Source: Actinomadura opuntiae (GTDB lineage Bacteria; Actinomycetota; Actinomycetes; Streptosporangiales; Streptosporangiaceae). Taken from it: a stretch of DNA of 64,000 nucleotides. The notes beneath the pieces were generated by a model that saw nothing but the letters and a program-made list of their open reading frames with translations, made no database searches and had not been told where the DNA came from. Location of the stretch: assembly GCF_030283205.1 (NCBI RefSeq), contig NZ_JASNWF010000020.1, forward strand, positions 62,001 through 126,000. Reading direction: 5' to 3'. This document shows, piece by piece, positions 8,655 to 14,959 of the stretch (position 1 is its first letter; every line of letters starts with the position of its first letter). The translations under genes and the position numbers were made by a program.

Positions 8655-8688
8655 GGGAAGGGCCGGCGGGAGAACGCCGGCCCTTCCC
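8655..8688 (-). terminator. Intrinsic terminator between peptide A and peptide B
   Basis: A 14-bp perfect stem (CGCCGGCCCTTCCC paired with its complement, six-base loop) is followed on the minus strand by CCCCTTTTTCCC. The T-run makes it the most canonical intrinsic terminator in the window. It would let peptide A be made in excess over peptide B and the protease. Confidence 0.75.
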
Positions 8689-8723
8689 ATGCGGGCCGAG
8701 GCCCGCGAGCACGTCGGATCGGA

Positions 8724-9011
8724 TCAGTGACCCGAGACCACCGAGCTGCCGGCGCAGGTGAAGGACGTGTTGGGGTTCTCGGAGCTGAGGCCCAGCGCGC
8801 CGATGAGGCCGCCCTGCGAGTGGTTGATGTTGCTCTGGCAGTTCGGGACGACCGCGGTGGTGCCGCCGTCGTGGCCGCCGCCGTGGTTGAAGTTGAGGTT
8901 CTCGTTGTCGTTGTCGCTGCCGCCACCGACGAGAAGGGTGGACAGCACGGCGCGCTCCGGCAGAACCTCGCCGGCCAGCTTGTCCAGCTCGGTGTAGCTG
9001 AAGGACTTCAT
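8724..9011 (-). CDS. Two-cysteine small peptide A, putative precursor
   Basis: A 95-residue peptide and first gene of the leftward locus. The N-terminus (FSYTELDKLAGEVLPERAVL, then STLL and VGGG) matches peptide B almost residue for residue. The alternating-Asn stretch NDNENLNFN and a Gly/His section follow; the C-terminal part holds Cys58 and Cys86 around GLIGALGL. Cysteine spacing is 27 residues here and 26 in peptide B. The ATG at 9011 has the RBS AAGGAA. A sigma-70-like promoter lies upstream and a U-tract terminator downstream. It is probably the substrate of the M50 protease. No known family is recognised. Confidence 0.72.
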   Translation of the reverse strand: MKSFSYTELDKLAGEVLPERAVLSTLLVGGGSDNDNENLNFNHGGGHDGGTTAVVPNCQSNINHSQGGLIGALGLSSENPNTSFTCAGSSVVSGH

Positions 9012-9100
9012 GTGGTTCCTTTTCTTCCTTGTCACGCCCGGATCTCAAGGTGGAGCCCGGATGTCCCTTTCCCGCCCCAGGTCGAGGCGAGATAGCTCTA

Positions 9101-9130
9101 CGTATAGCACGTGTGACGGATGGTGGCCAA
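9101..9130 (-). promoter_or_regulatory. Sigma-70-like promoter of the peptide operon
   Basis: On the minus strand TTGGCC (9130-9125) and TATACG (9106-9101) are separated by 18 bp, about 90 bp upstream of the peptide A start codon. TATACG is unusually A+T-rich for this region. Confidence 0.5.
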
Positions 9131-9239
9131 GCAGGGGGTGGTCGTGCCGTCACGATATGTAGCCCCTCAGCCACCCCGGGCATGGAGATCGCGTGCTGGG
9201 TAGGACAGGCACGATTCCGCGCTGACCAGGAGGAGAGGC

Positions 9240-9776
9240 ATGGCCGACAACAGCTTCAGCATCGACGTCGCGGCGATCCGGGAACGCGCCCGGCAGAAGA
9301 TGGCCGACGGGCCGGTGACCAGCGGCTACAAGCGCAGCCCGGAGGAGGTCGTCGGGGTCCTCAACGACGTGCTCGCGACCGAGATCGTCTGCTGGATGCG
9401 CTACTCGCAGCACGCGATCAGCGCGTCCGGCATCGACCGCGCCCAGGTCGCGGCCGAGTTCACCGAGCACGCCGACGAGGAGCGCGACCACGCGATGCGC
9501 GCCGCCGAGCAGATCAGCCAGCTGGGCGGCGACCCCGACTTCGACCCCGAGACGCTGGCGCGGCGCTCGCACACCGCCTACGCGACCTTCCAGGACACCG
9601 ACCTCAAGGGCATGCTCGAGGAGAACCTGGTCGCCGAGCGGATCGTCATCGAGTCCTACCAGGAGATCATCCGGTGGCTCGGGGACGGGGACGTCACCAC
9701 GCGCCGCCTCATGGAGGACATCCTCGCCGAGGAGGAGGACCACGCCGACGACATCATGGACCTCCTCGGTAACTGA
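9240..9776 (+). CDS. Bacterioferritin-like ferritin superfamily protein
   Basis: A 178-residue four-helix-bundle protein. Di-iron ligands of the ferritin-like fold are visible: Glu in LATEIVCWMRY (helix A), ExxH in EHADEERDHA (helix B), Glu in EENLVAERIVIESY (helix C) and ExxH in ILAEEEDHADD (helix D). It should bind or oxidise ferrous iron, or act as a Dps/bacterioferritin-type protective protein. The length is slightly above the usual 160. RBS AGGAGGAGA precedes the ATG. It is followed after about 50 bp by an F420-dependent enzyme. Confidence 0.82.
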   Translation: MADNSFSIDVAAIRERARQKMADGPVTSGYKRSPEEVVGVLNDVLATEIVCWMRYSQHAISASGIDRAQVAAEFTEHADEERDHAMRAAEQISQLGGDPDFDPETLARRSHTAYATFQDTDLKGMLEENLVAERIVIESYQEIIRWLGDGDVTTRRLMEDILAEEEDHADDIMDLLGN

Positions 9777-9827
9777 ATCAGGAGTGTCTTGACGATTGGG
9801 CGCGTTCCCGGGGGTATCCGAGCCGTC

Positions 9828-10796
9828 ATGGAATTCGGATACACCCTGCTCTGCGAGCAGACACCGCCCAAGCAGCTCGTCACCGACCTCGTCGAGGCGG
9901 AGGAGGCCGGCTTCGACTACTCCGTCATCTCCGACCACTACTTCCCGTGGCTGGAGGACCAGGGCCACTCCGCCTACGCGTGGTCGGTGCTCGGCGCCCT
10001 CGCCCAGGCCACGCACCGCATCCCGCTGATGACGTTCGTGACCTGCCCCACGATGCGGTACCACCCGGCGGTGGTGGCCCAGAAGGCCGCCACCGTCGGG
10101 GTGCTCTCGGACGGGCGGTTCACGCTCGGCCTGGGCGCGGGCGAGAACCTGAACGAGCACGTCGTCGGGCGCGGCTGGCCGTCGGTGGACGTCCGGCACG
10201 AGATGTTCGCCGAGGCCGTGGAGATCATCCGGGCGCTGTTCGGCGGCGACTACGTCAACTACGAGGGCAAGCACTTCCGCGTCGACTCCGCGAAGCTGTG
10301 GGACCTGCCGGACGAGCCCGTCCGGATCGGCATGGCGGCCTTCGGGCCGCGCGCCGGGCGGCTGGCCGCGCGCCACGCGGACCTGCTCATCTCCGACCAG
10401 CCCGTCGGCGACGTGGTGAGCCTCTTCCACCGCGAGGGCGGCGGCGGCAAGCCCGTCTACGGGCAGATCCCCGTCGCCTACGGGCAGGACCGCGAGGAGT
10501 GCGAGCAGCGGGCGCACCGGTACTGGAAGTTCTCGGCGCCCGCCTGGAAGGTGATGGCCGAGCTTCCCGGGACGGTGAACTTCGAGGCGGCGACGAAGAC
10601 CGTCCGCCCGGAGGACGTCGTCGAGTCGGTGCCGTGCGGCGACAACGTGGAGGACTACCTCGAGGCCGTCGAGCAGTGGAAGGACGCGGGGTTCACCCAC
10701 ATCTCGTTCTGCCAGAGCGGGCCGGAGCACCAGAAGGACTTCCGCACCTGGGCGGAGGCCGACCTCCTCCCGGCCCTGCGCGAGCGCTTCGGCTGA
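9828..10796 (+). CDS. F420-dependent LLM-class oxidoreductase (TIGR03557-like)
   Basis: A 322-residue luciferase-like monooxygenase-fold protein. The start MEFGYTLLCEQ, SDHYFPWLEDQGHSAY, TCPTMRYHPAVVAQ and LGLGAGENLNEHVVG are typical of the Fgd-like F420 subgroup whose members are named G6PD-related. It would oxidise or reduce a substrate with coenzyme F420 in the cytosol. I prefer the ATG at 9828 because homologues begin at this residue; a TTG at 9789 with AGGAG upstream is the alternative. The exact substrate is unknown. Confidence 0.82.
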   Translation: MEFGYTLLCEQTPPKQLVTDLVEAEEAGFDYSVISDHYFPWLEDQGHSAYAWSVLGALAQATHRIPLMTFVTCPTMRYHPAVVAQKAATVGVLSDGRFTLGLGAGENLNEHVVGRGWPSVDVRHEMFAEAVEIIRALFGGDYVNYEGKHFRVDSAKLWDLPDEPVRIGMAAFGPRAGRLAARHADLLISDQPVGDVVSLFHREGGGGKPVYGQIPVAYGQDREECEQRAHRYWKFSAPAWKVMAELPGTVNFEAATKTVRPEDVVESVPCGDNVEDYLEAVEQWKDAGFTHISFCQSGPEHQKDFRTWAEADLLPALRERFG

Positions 10797-10808
10797 CCCG
10801 CCTTTCCA

Positions 10809-10824
10809 CCGCCCCGCAGGGCGG
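10809..10824 (+). terminator. Short terminator-like hairpin after the LLM gene
   Basis: CCGCCC, loop CGCA, GGGCGG, 13 bp after the stop codon. The stem is only six base pairs, so support is moderate. Confidence 0.45.
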
Positions 10825-10962
10825 AAGATGTCGAGAACTTGGATATCCGCTGACCCTGAGTGGTTTCCCGGCAGTCCTCACGTGATCGGTGCCGTGACAG
10901 GACGGAGGTGGGGAAATGCGATCCGGCTCGCCCCAAGAAGTGGGATCTTGCCGTCCGAATAC

Positions 10963-10978
10963 GAACAGAATTCAGTTC
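10963..10978. promoter_or_regulatory. Imperfect GAAC...GTTC palindrome
   Basis: GAACAGAATTCAGTTC is palindromic at 14 of 16 positions and lies in the 456-bp gene-free stretch 10797-11252, about 100 bp before the KstR-type operator. It may be a second operator half-related to it (shared GTTCTAG edge). No gene is seen in this stretch. Confidence 0.3.
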
Positions 10979-11035
10979 TAGTTTCCCCTGACCTCAGGTG
11001 GACTCCCTCATGACCAGAGCATTCAGGGAGGGGTA

Positions 11036-11064
11036 TTGACGGGGTACCGGGCGCTGCCTACGTT
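11036..11064 (+). promoter_or_regulatory. Sigma-70-like promoter of the small secreted protein gene
   Basis: TTGACG (11036-11041) and TACGTT (11059-11064) with a 17-bp spacer. The operator palindrome begins six bases downstream, over the expected transcription start. The 5' untranslated region would be about 190 bases. Confidence 0.6.
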
Positions 11065-11069
11065 CTCAC

Positions 11070-11083
11070 TAGAACGCGTTCTA
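11070..11083. promoter_or_regulatory. KstR-type operator TAGAACGCGTTCTA
   Basis: A perfect 14-bp palindrome that fits the published KstR consensus TnnAACnnGTTnnA of actinobacterial cholesterol regulons at every fixed position. It lies at the expected transcription start, where binding would repress. That KstR itself acts here is inference, supported by the steroid genes in the same window. Confidence 0.6.
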
Positions 11084-11264
11084 CCCCAGGTGACCGGAAA
11101 CCGATGTCGAGTGGCGCGACGGTTCCGGACACCGTTCCTCGACGCCGCGGTGCTTCACGCCGCCCACCCGACATGGGCGGATCGGAGCGTCCCGGGTCGC
11201 GGAATCCCCCACCCCGTTCGCCGGGTGCAGGCGCGACGCCCGCCGTCCCGAAATGAGGACCGCC

Positions 11265-11747
11265 TTGTCCCGCATCAAGAAACTCGCCGCCATCGCCTCG
11301 ACCTCGGCAGCCGCCACCGCCGTGGCCGTCGCCGCGACCGCCGCCCCCGCCCTGGCCTGGACGGCCGGCCCCTTCACCGCCAAGCTGTCCGGGACCATGA
11401 CGATCAACGCGGGCATCCCCGCGTCGTGCACCGGCTCCACGCTCGGCGGCACCATCACCACCGCCGGAGCGCTCTCGGTGACCTCCGCGTCCATCACCGG
11501 CTGCGGCGTGACCGTGACCCCGCAGAACCTGCCGTGGAGCGGCAGCCTGAGCGGTGGCAACGCCACCCTCAGCGGCTTCTCGGTGAGCGCCGTCGGCTGC
11601 ACCTACGGCGGCACCATCCACGGCACCTACAGCGGCAGCACCTTCCCGGTGACCGTGTCCTTCACCAACCAGACCGTCCCGAAGACGAGCGGCTTCCTCT
11701 GCCCGTCCTCGGCCACCCTCACCGCCAAGTACGTCTTCTCCCAGTGA
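11265..11747 (+). CDS. Small secreted protein with four cysteines, function unknown
   Basis: About 160 residues with a clear signal peptide (basic SRIKKL, an Ala/Val-rich core, cleavage after APALA) and a Gly/Ser/Thr-rich mature part of about 130 residues. Four cysteines (in ASCTGS, TGCGVT, VGCTYG, FLCPSS) could form two disulfides. I chose the TTG at 11265 because AGGA lies five bases upstream; an ATG at 11253 in the same frame lacks a ribosome-binding site. It stands alone behind a KstR-type operator and a good promoter. I do not recognise the family. Confidence 0.6.
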   Translation: MSRIKKLAAIASTSAAATAVAVAATAAPALAWTAGPFTAKLSGTMTINAGIPASCTGSTLGGTITTAGALSVTSASITGCGVTVTPQNLPWSGSLSGGNATLSGFSVSAVGCTYGGTIHGTYSGSTFPVTVSFTNQTVPKTSGFLCPSSATLTAKYVFSQ

Positions 11748-11767
11748 CCGCTGAGAGCTGACACCCC

Positions 11768-11797
11768 CGGCCCGGGCGGCGCGCGCCGCCCGGGCCG
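11768..11797. terminator. Bidirectional terminator (30-bp perfect palindrome)
   Basis: A perfect palindrome of 15-bp arms centred at 11782/11783 between convergent genes ending at 11747 and 11809. It is G+C only, without a U-tract. Confidence 0.75.
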
Positions 11798-11808
11798 CCG
11801 GTGGCGCC

Positions 11809-12714
11809 TCAGCCGACCAGCAGCACGAGCTTCCCGCGTGTGCGGCCCTGCTCGCCCACGCGGTGCGCCTCGGCGACCTCGGCGAGCGGGAAGGTGCGCG
11901 CGACCGGGAGCGAGAAGCGCCCGGCCTCGATCAGCTCACCGACCTCCCCGAGCGCATGGACGGCGCGCCCGTCCTCGCCGCGGCTGAATCTCACCCCGTT
12001 CTCCCGGGCGCCCAGGAAATCGGCGATCGTCACGACGTGCCCGGCACCTCCGGCCAGCTCGACGAGCTCGGGCAGCACGCCGCTCCCGGCCACGTCGAGC
12101 GCCCGGTCCACTCCGCCGGGAGCGAGCGCGCGGACCCGCTCGACGAGCCCCTCGCCGTAGGCGACGGCCTCGACTCCCAGCTCGCGCAGGTACGCGTGGT
12201 TCGCCGGACTCGCCGTGCCGATCACGTGCGCACCACGAACCACGGCGAGCTGCACCGCCGCACTCCCGACACTTCCGGAGGCCCCATTGACCAGCAAGGT
12301 GACGCCGCTGCCGACGCCGAGCTGGTCGAGGGCGCGCGTGGCCGTCTCGACGGCAGCCGGGAGCGCGGCGGCGCCGGCGAAATCGAGCGACGGCGGGACC
12401 GGGGCGTAGTGGGACAGCACCGCCAGCTCGGCCTGCGCCGCCCCCTCGGCGGAGAAGCCGAACACGCGGTCGCCGACCGCCACGTCCGCGACCCCCTCGC
12501 CGAGCTCGTCGACGACGCCCGCCGCCTCATGGCCCAGGGTCTGCGGGAGCCCCTCGTCCATCAGGCCGGCGCGCTTCTTCCAGTCGCTCGCGTTGACGCC
12601 GGCCGCGCGCACGGCGATCCGCACCTGCCCGGGCCCCGGACGCGGATCGGGGAGATCCGCGATCTCGAGGACCTCCGGACCCCCGAACCGCGTGAAGCGG
12701 ACTGCCTTCATCAT
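11809..12714 (-). CDS. NADP-dependent quinone oxidoreductase-like MDR protein
   Basis: A 301-residue zinc-free medium-chain dehydrogenase/reductase. The N-terminal GroES-like half carries VRAAGVNASDWKKR and LGHEAAGVVDE; the Rossmann half carries LLVNGASGSVGSAAVQLA (nucleotide-binding GxSGSVG). The C-terminus ends TRGKLVLLVG, as in this family. It should reduce a quinone or enone with NADPH in the cytosol. No structural zinc cysteines are present. It is monocistronic, convergent with the small secreted protein gene. The 115 bp upstream show no clear operator. Confidence 0.82.
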   Translation of the reverse strand: MMKAVRFTRFGGPEVLEIADLPDPRPGPGQVRIAVRAAGVNASDWKKRAGLMDEGLPQTLGHEAAGVVDELGEGVADVAVGDRVFGFSAEGAAQAELAVLSHYAPVPPSLDFAGAAALPAAVETATRALDQLGVGSGVTLLVNGASGSVGSAAVQLAVVRGAHVIGTASPANHAYLRELGVEAVAYGEGLVERVRALAPGGVDRALDVAGSGVLPELVELAGGAGHVVTIADFLGARENGVRFSRGEDGRAVHALGEVGELIEAGRFSLPVARTFPLAEVAEAHRVGEQGRTRGKLVLLVG

Positions 12715-12829
12715 GCGCTCCGGTCTCTGCTCACGGCGTCTGCCTGCTCATGCGCGCTGGACGCGCCCATGCCACACCACGCCATGATCCCCTGCCGACG
12801 GTCAGCAGGCGTCGACCGGCCGCCCGGCG

Positions 12830-13093
12830 TCAGGCCAGGTCGTGCTCGCTGCCCCTGACCTCGCACGTGAACGCCCGCCAGGCCGCCGCACTGAACATCA
12901 GCTTCGGCCCCTCCGGATCCTTGCTGTCCCGCACCCCGACGGCGATTGCAAGGTCCGCCACCTCGACACAGTCGCCGCCGCTATGACCACTGTGGCTGCT
13001 CTTCCGCCACAGCCCTGCCACCTCGACGCACGCACCGCCCTGGTGGTCGCTGTAGCTGCTCTTACGCCAACGGACAGGCCGTACGCTGCTCAT
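12830..13093 (-). CDS. DUF397 protein with a duplicated N-terminal motif
   Basis: An 87-residue protein of the actinobacterial DUF397 family, partner of the XRE regulator whose stop overlaps its ATG (ATGA). The family motif WRKSSYSxxxGGxCVEVA occurs twice in tandem (about residues 9-26 and 29-47), and VRDSKDPEGP with the terminal AWRAF follow once. DUF397 proteins act with XRE-DUF5753 regulators in development and secondary metabolism; a toxin-antitoxin-like relation has been proposed for some. The internal duplication is unusual and may reflect slippage or recombination. Confidence 0.8.
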   Translation of the reverse strand: MSSVRPVRWRKSSYSDHQGGACVEVAGLWRKSSHSGHSGGDCVEVADLAIAVGVRDSKDPEGPKLMFSAAAWRAFTCEVRGSEHDLA

Positions 13094-13887
13094 AGTCTCT
13101 CCATCGCTGCCCTTATCATGGCGCGCGACTCGTCGATGGGGAGCGCGCGGCCTCGGAGTGAGTCCCAGCGTACGACGAAGTCCGCCAACTTGTCGGGCTG
13201 ATGAATCAGTGTCCCGATGCCCGCCGATTCCGTATAGGCGGCATTGCTTCCATCCGTGAATCCGAGGATCGTGAAGTCGCCACCTAGTCCGGAATGGTAG
13301 CCCGCCCGGAAGGGCACCACCTGTACCACCGTCCCCGGTTGCTCCGAGAGGCGGAGCAAGGCCTCGAACTGCTCTCGCATGATCTCGTGGCTGCCGATCA
13401 CGCGATGCAAGATCACTTCGTCGAGGGTGAGCCACACCAGCGGCGGGTTGTCGCGATGAAACAGCGCCTTTCGCGCCATGCGCTTGGCGACCAAGTCCAT
13501 CGCGCGGTCGCCGAATAGCGTGCTCATCAGCGCTGTCGCGTACCCTTCGGTCTGAAAGAGCCCGTTGACGAGGAAGCCTGAACAGTTGCGAACGGAACTC
13601 GCTTCTTTCTCGCATTCCAGGAACTCGGTAAACCCGGGCGGTAGTGTGGTCTGCACTTCAAAGTTGTCGGCGTGCTTCCACAGCCGGTAGAAGTGGCCGT
13701 CCGTCTCGAAGTACGTATCCAGGTCCTTGGCGCTCTGCTCGGATACCTTGCGGCCGCTCTCCATGGTGCTGATCCACTGCGGTGTGCAGCCGAGTGCATC
13801 GGCGAGTTCTCTACCCGTGAGATTGGCCTTGTCGCGCATGCGGCGAAGTTCTTCACCGAAGAAGATGCGGGCTTGGTTCTCAGCCAT
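13090..13887 (-). CDS. XRE-family regulator with DUF5753 domain
   Basis: A 265-residue DNA-binding regulator. Residues of about 10-65 form the helix-turn-helix (LTGRELADALGCTPQWISTMESGRK). About 80-260 are the DUF5753 sensor part (GLFQTEGYATAL, MARKALFHRDNPPLVWLTLDEVILHR, VVPFRAGYHSGLGGDFTIL). It is translationally coupled to the DUF397 gene downstream and diverges from three small overlapping genes that it may control. The ligand is unknown. A second, truncated copy of this gene type lies at 52.4-53.1 kb. Confidence 0.88.
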   Translation of the reverse strand: MAENQARIFFGEELRRMRDKANLTGRELADALGCTPQWISTMESGRKVSEQSAKDLDTYFETDGHFYRLWKHADNFEVQTTLPPGFTEFLECEKEASSVRNCSGFLVNGLFQTEGYATALMSTLFGDRAMDLVAKRMARKALFHRDNPPLVWLTLDEVILHRVIGSHEIMREQFEALLRLSEQPGTVVQVVPFRAGYHSGLGGDFTILGFTDGSNAAYTESAGIGTLIHQPDKLADFVVRWDSLRGRALPIDESRAMIRAAMERL

Positions 13888-14035
13888 GGCGACCTCCGGG
13901 GGTTAACCAGGCGACGTGGTTGAGTTGATCTTGTTTTCTGCTTGACCGGGGGTGGCCTGCGGTTACTGGCCGACCATAACTCACGGTGTGAACGTGGTCA
14001 CGGTGGTTCGTCAACTCCGACACGAGGTTCCTTGG

Positions 14036-14290
14036 ATGAGTTGCAGGACGATAGTGATCGATTCACCGAAAAACGGGCACATGGGGCTCGCGTCCGGCTG
14101 GTACGGCGAAATCATCGGCGACGGGTTCGTGGCGCGGCGTCTCGACGGGCTGACCGACTACCAGCTCCTCAACGGCTGCCTGCCGGAGGTGCAGGCTCGG
14201 GACGAGGGGGAGCTCTGGGTTCTCTGTGACGCCCAGACGCGTCTCGCTGAGCGGGTCGCGCTGGCGGAGTCGGTGCGGAGGCGGCCGTGA
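14036..14290 (+). CDS. Small hypothetical protein, first of three overlapping genes
   Basis: About 84 residues beginning MSCRTIVIDSP, with ASGWYGEIIGDGFVARRL and LWVLCDAQTRLAERVALAES. The ATG at 14036 has GAGG nine bases upstream; the frame is open further 5'. It overlaps the next gene by four bases (GTGA), which supports translation. It diverges from the XRE/DUF397 pair, so co-regulation is likely. I do not recognise a domain. Confidence 0.55.
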   Translation: MSCRTIVIDSPKNGHMGLASGWYGEIIGDGFVARRLDGLTDYQLLNGCLPEVQARDEGELWVLCDAQTRLAERVALAESVRRRP

Positions 14291-14601
14291 GCGGCTCCGG
14301 GCTCCACGAGGACAACGCGGGCGTCGAGTCGTACGTGCGGCTCCAGGCGCTCGCCATGCATCTCAAGGCGCACGGGTACGCGGTCGAGGGCGTGGCCGGG
14401 GGGCTGGTCGTCCGGAACGCGTCCAGGGCCGGGTGCTGCGACGCGCAGAAGGCGGCCGGGGACACGATCGCGTGCCGCCCGCACGACGGGGACGGCGGGC
14501 GCTACTGGTTCTTCACGTCCTGGCGGCAGCCGATCGCCGAGTCCGACCGCATCACCGACGCGCTCGTGATGATCAAGGGATACCTGGGAGCCCCCGATTG
14601 A
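14287..14601 (+). CDS. Small hypothetical protein, second of three overlapping genes
   Basis: A 104-residue protein starting with GTG inside the stop of the upstream gene. It has a short predicted helix (YVRLQALAMHLKAHG), two adjacent Cys (AGCCDAQ) and a further Cys in TIACRPHDGDGG, then YWFFTSWRQPIAESDRI. There are no transmembrane segments. Its stop overlaps the next start (TTGA). Function unknown; probably acts with its neighbours. Confidence 0.6.
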   Translation: MSGSGLHEDNAGVESYVRLQALAMHLKAHGYAVEGVAGGLVVRNASRAGCCDAQKAAGDTIACRPHDGDGGRYWFFTSWRQPIAESDRITDALVMIKGYLGAPD

Positions 14602-14789
14602 AGGCCCCCGGTCCCGACCCGGCCGCCTACCTGGCCGCGCTGAGGGCGGAGTTCCCGGAGTGGGGGATCGTCGCCGACCCGGAGCGTCCGATCTGGATGG
14701 CCGTCCGGGGCCGCACCCTGCTCGTCCGGGCGTCCGACGGCCCCGTCCTGCGCCGGCGCCTCCGGGAACTGTCCGGCCGGCGCCGGTAA
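14598..14789 (+). CDS. Very small hypothetical protein, third of three overlapping genes
   Basis: A 63-residue protein that starts with TTG overlapping the upstream stop by two bases. The sequence AAYLAALRAEFPEWGIVADP, then RPIWMAVRGRTLLVRASDGP, and an Arg-rich C-terminus suggest a small basic protein. Its reading frame stays high in third-position G+C, which supports coding. Function unknown. Confidence 0.5.
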   Translation: MKAPGPDPAAYLAALRAEFPEWGIVADPERPIWMAVRGRTLLVRASDGPVLRRRLRELSGRRR

Positions 14790-14831
14790 TCCGAAAGGCG
14801 CGCCGGCGCGTCATCCACTGAACCGGGATCG

Positions 14832-14873
14832 GTCACTTTTATTGTATTTCTTGTCAATACTTGCGGAAGTGAC
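14832..14873. promoter_or_regulatory. A+T-rich promoter region flanked by an inverted repeat
   Basis: GTCACTT (14832-14838) and AAGTGAC (14867-14873) are perfect inverted repeats around a 28-bp A+T-rich tract, rare in this genome, about 90 bp before the esterase start at 14960. It probably contains the promoter and perhaps an operator. Confidence 0.4.
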
Positions 14874-14959
14874 TGCCGGGACAGTAGTTTCTTCGGGCGA
14901 GCGAGCGCAAGGCCGGGGTTGGCGCGCGGTCCGGCTCGGTCCGATCGGCTGGGGAGTCA

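Noticed and set aside
8724..9011. Lanthipeptide or thiopeptide precursor
   Set aside because: No lanthionine synthetase, cyclodehydratase or radical-SAM gene lies nearby, and only two Cys are present.
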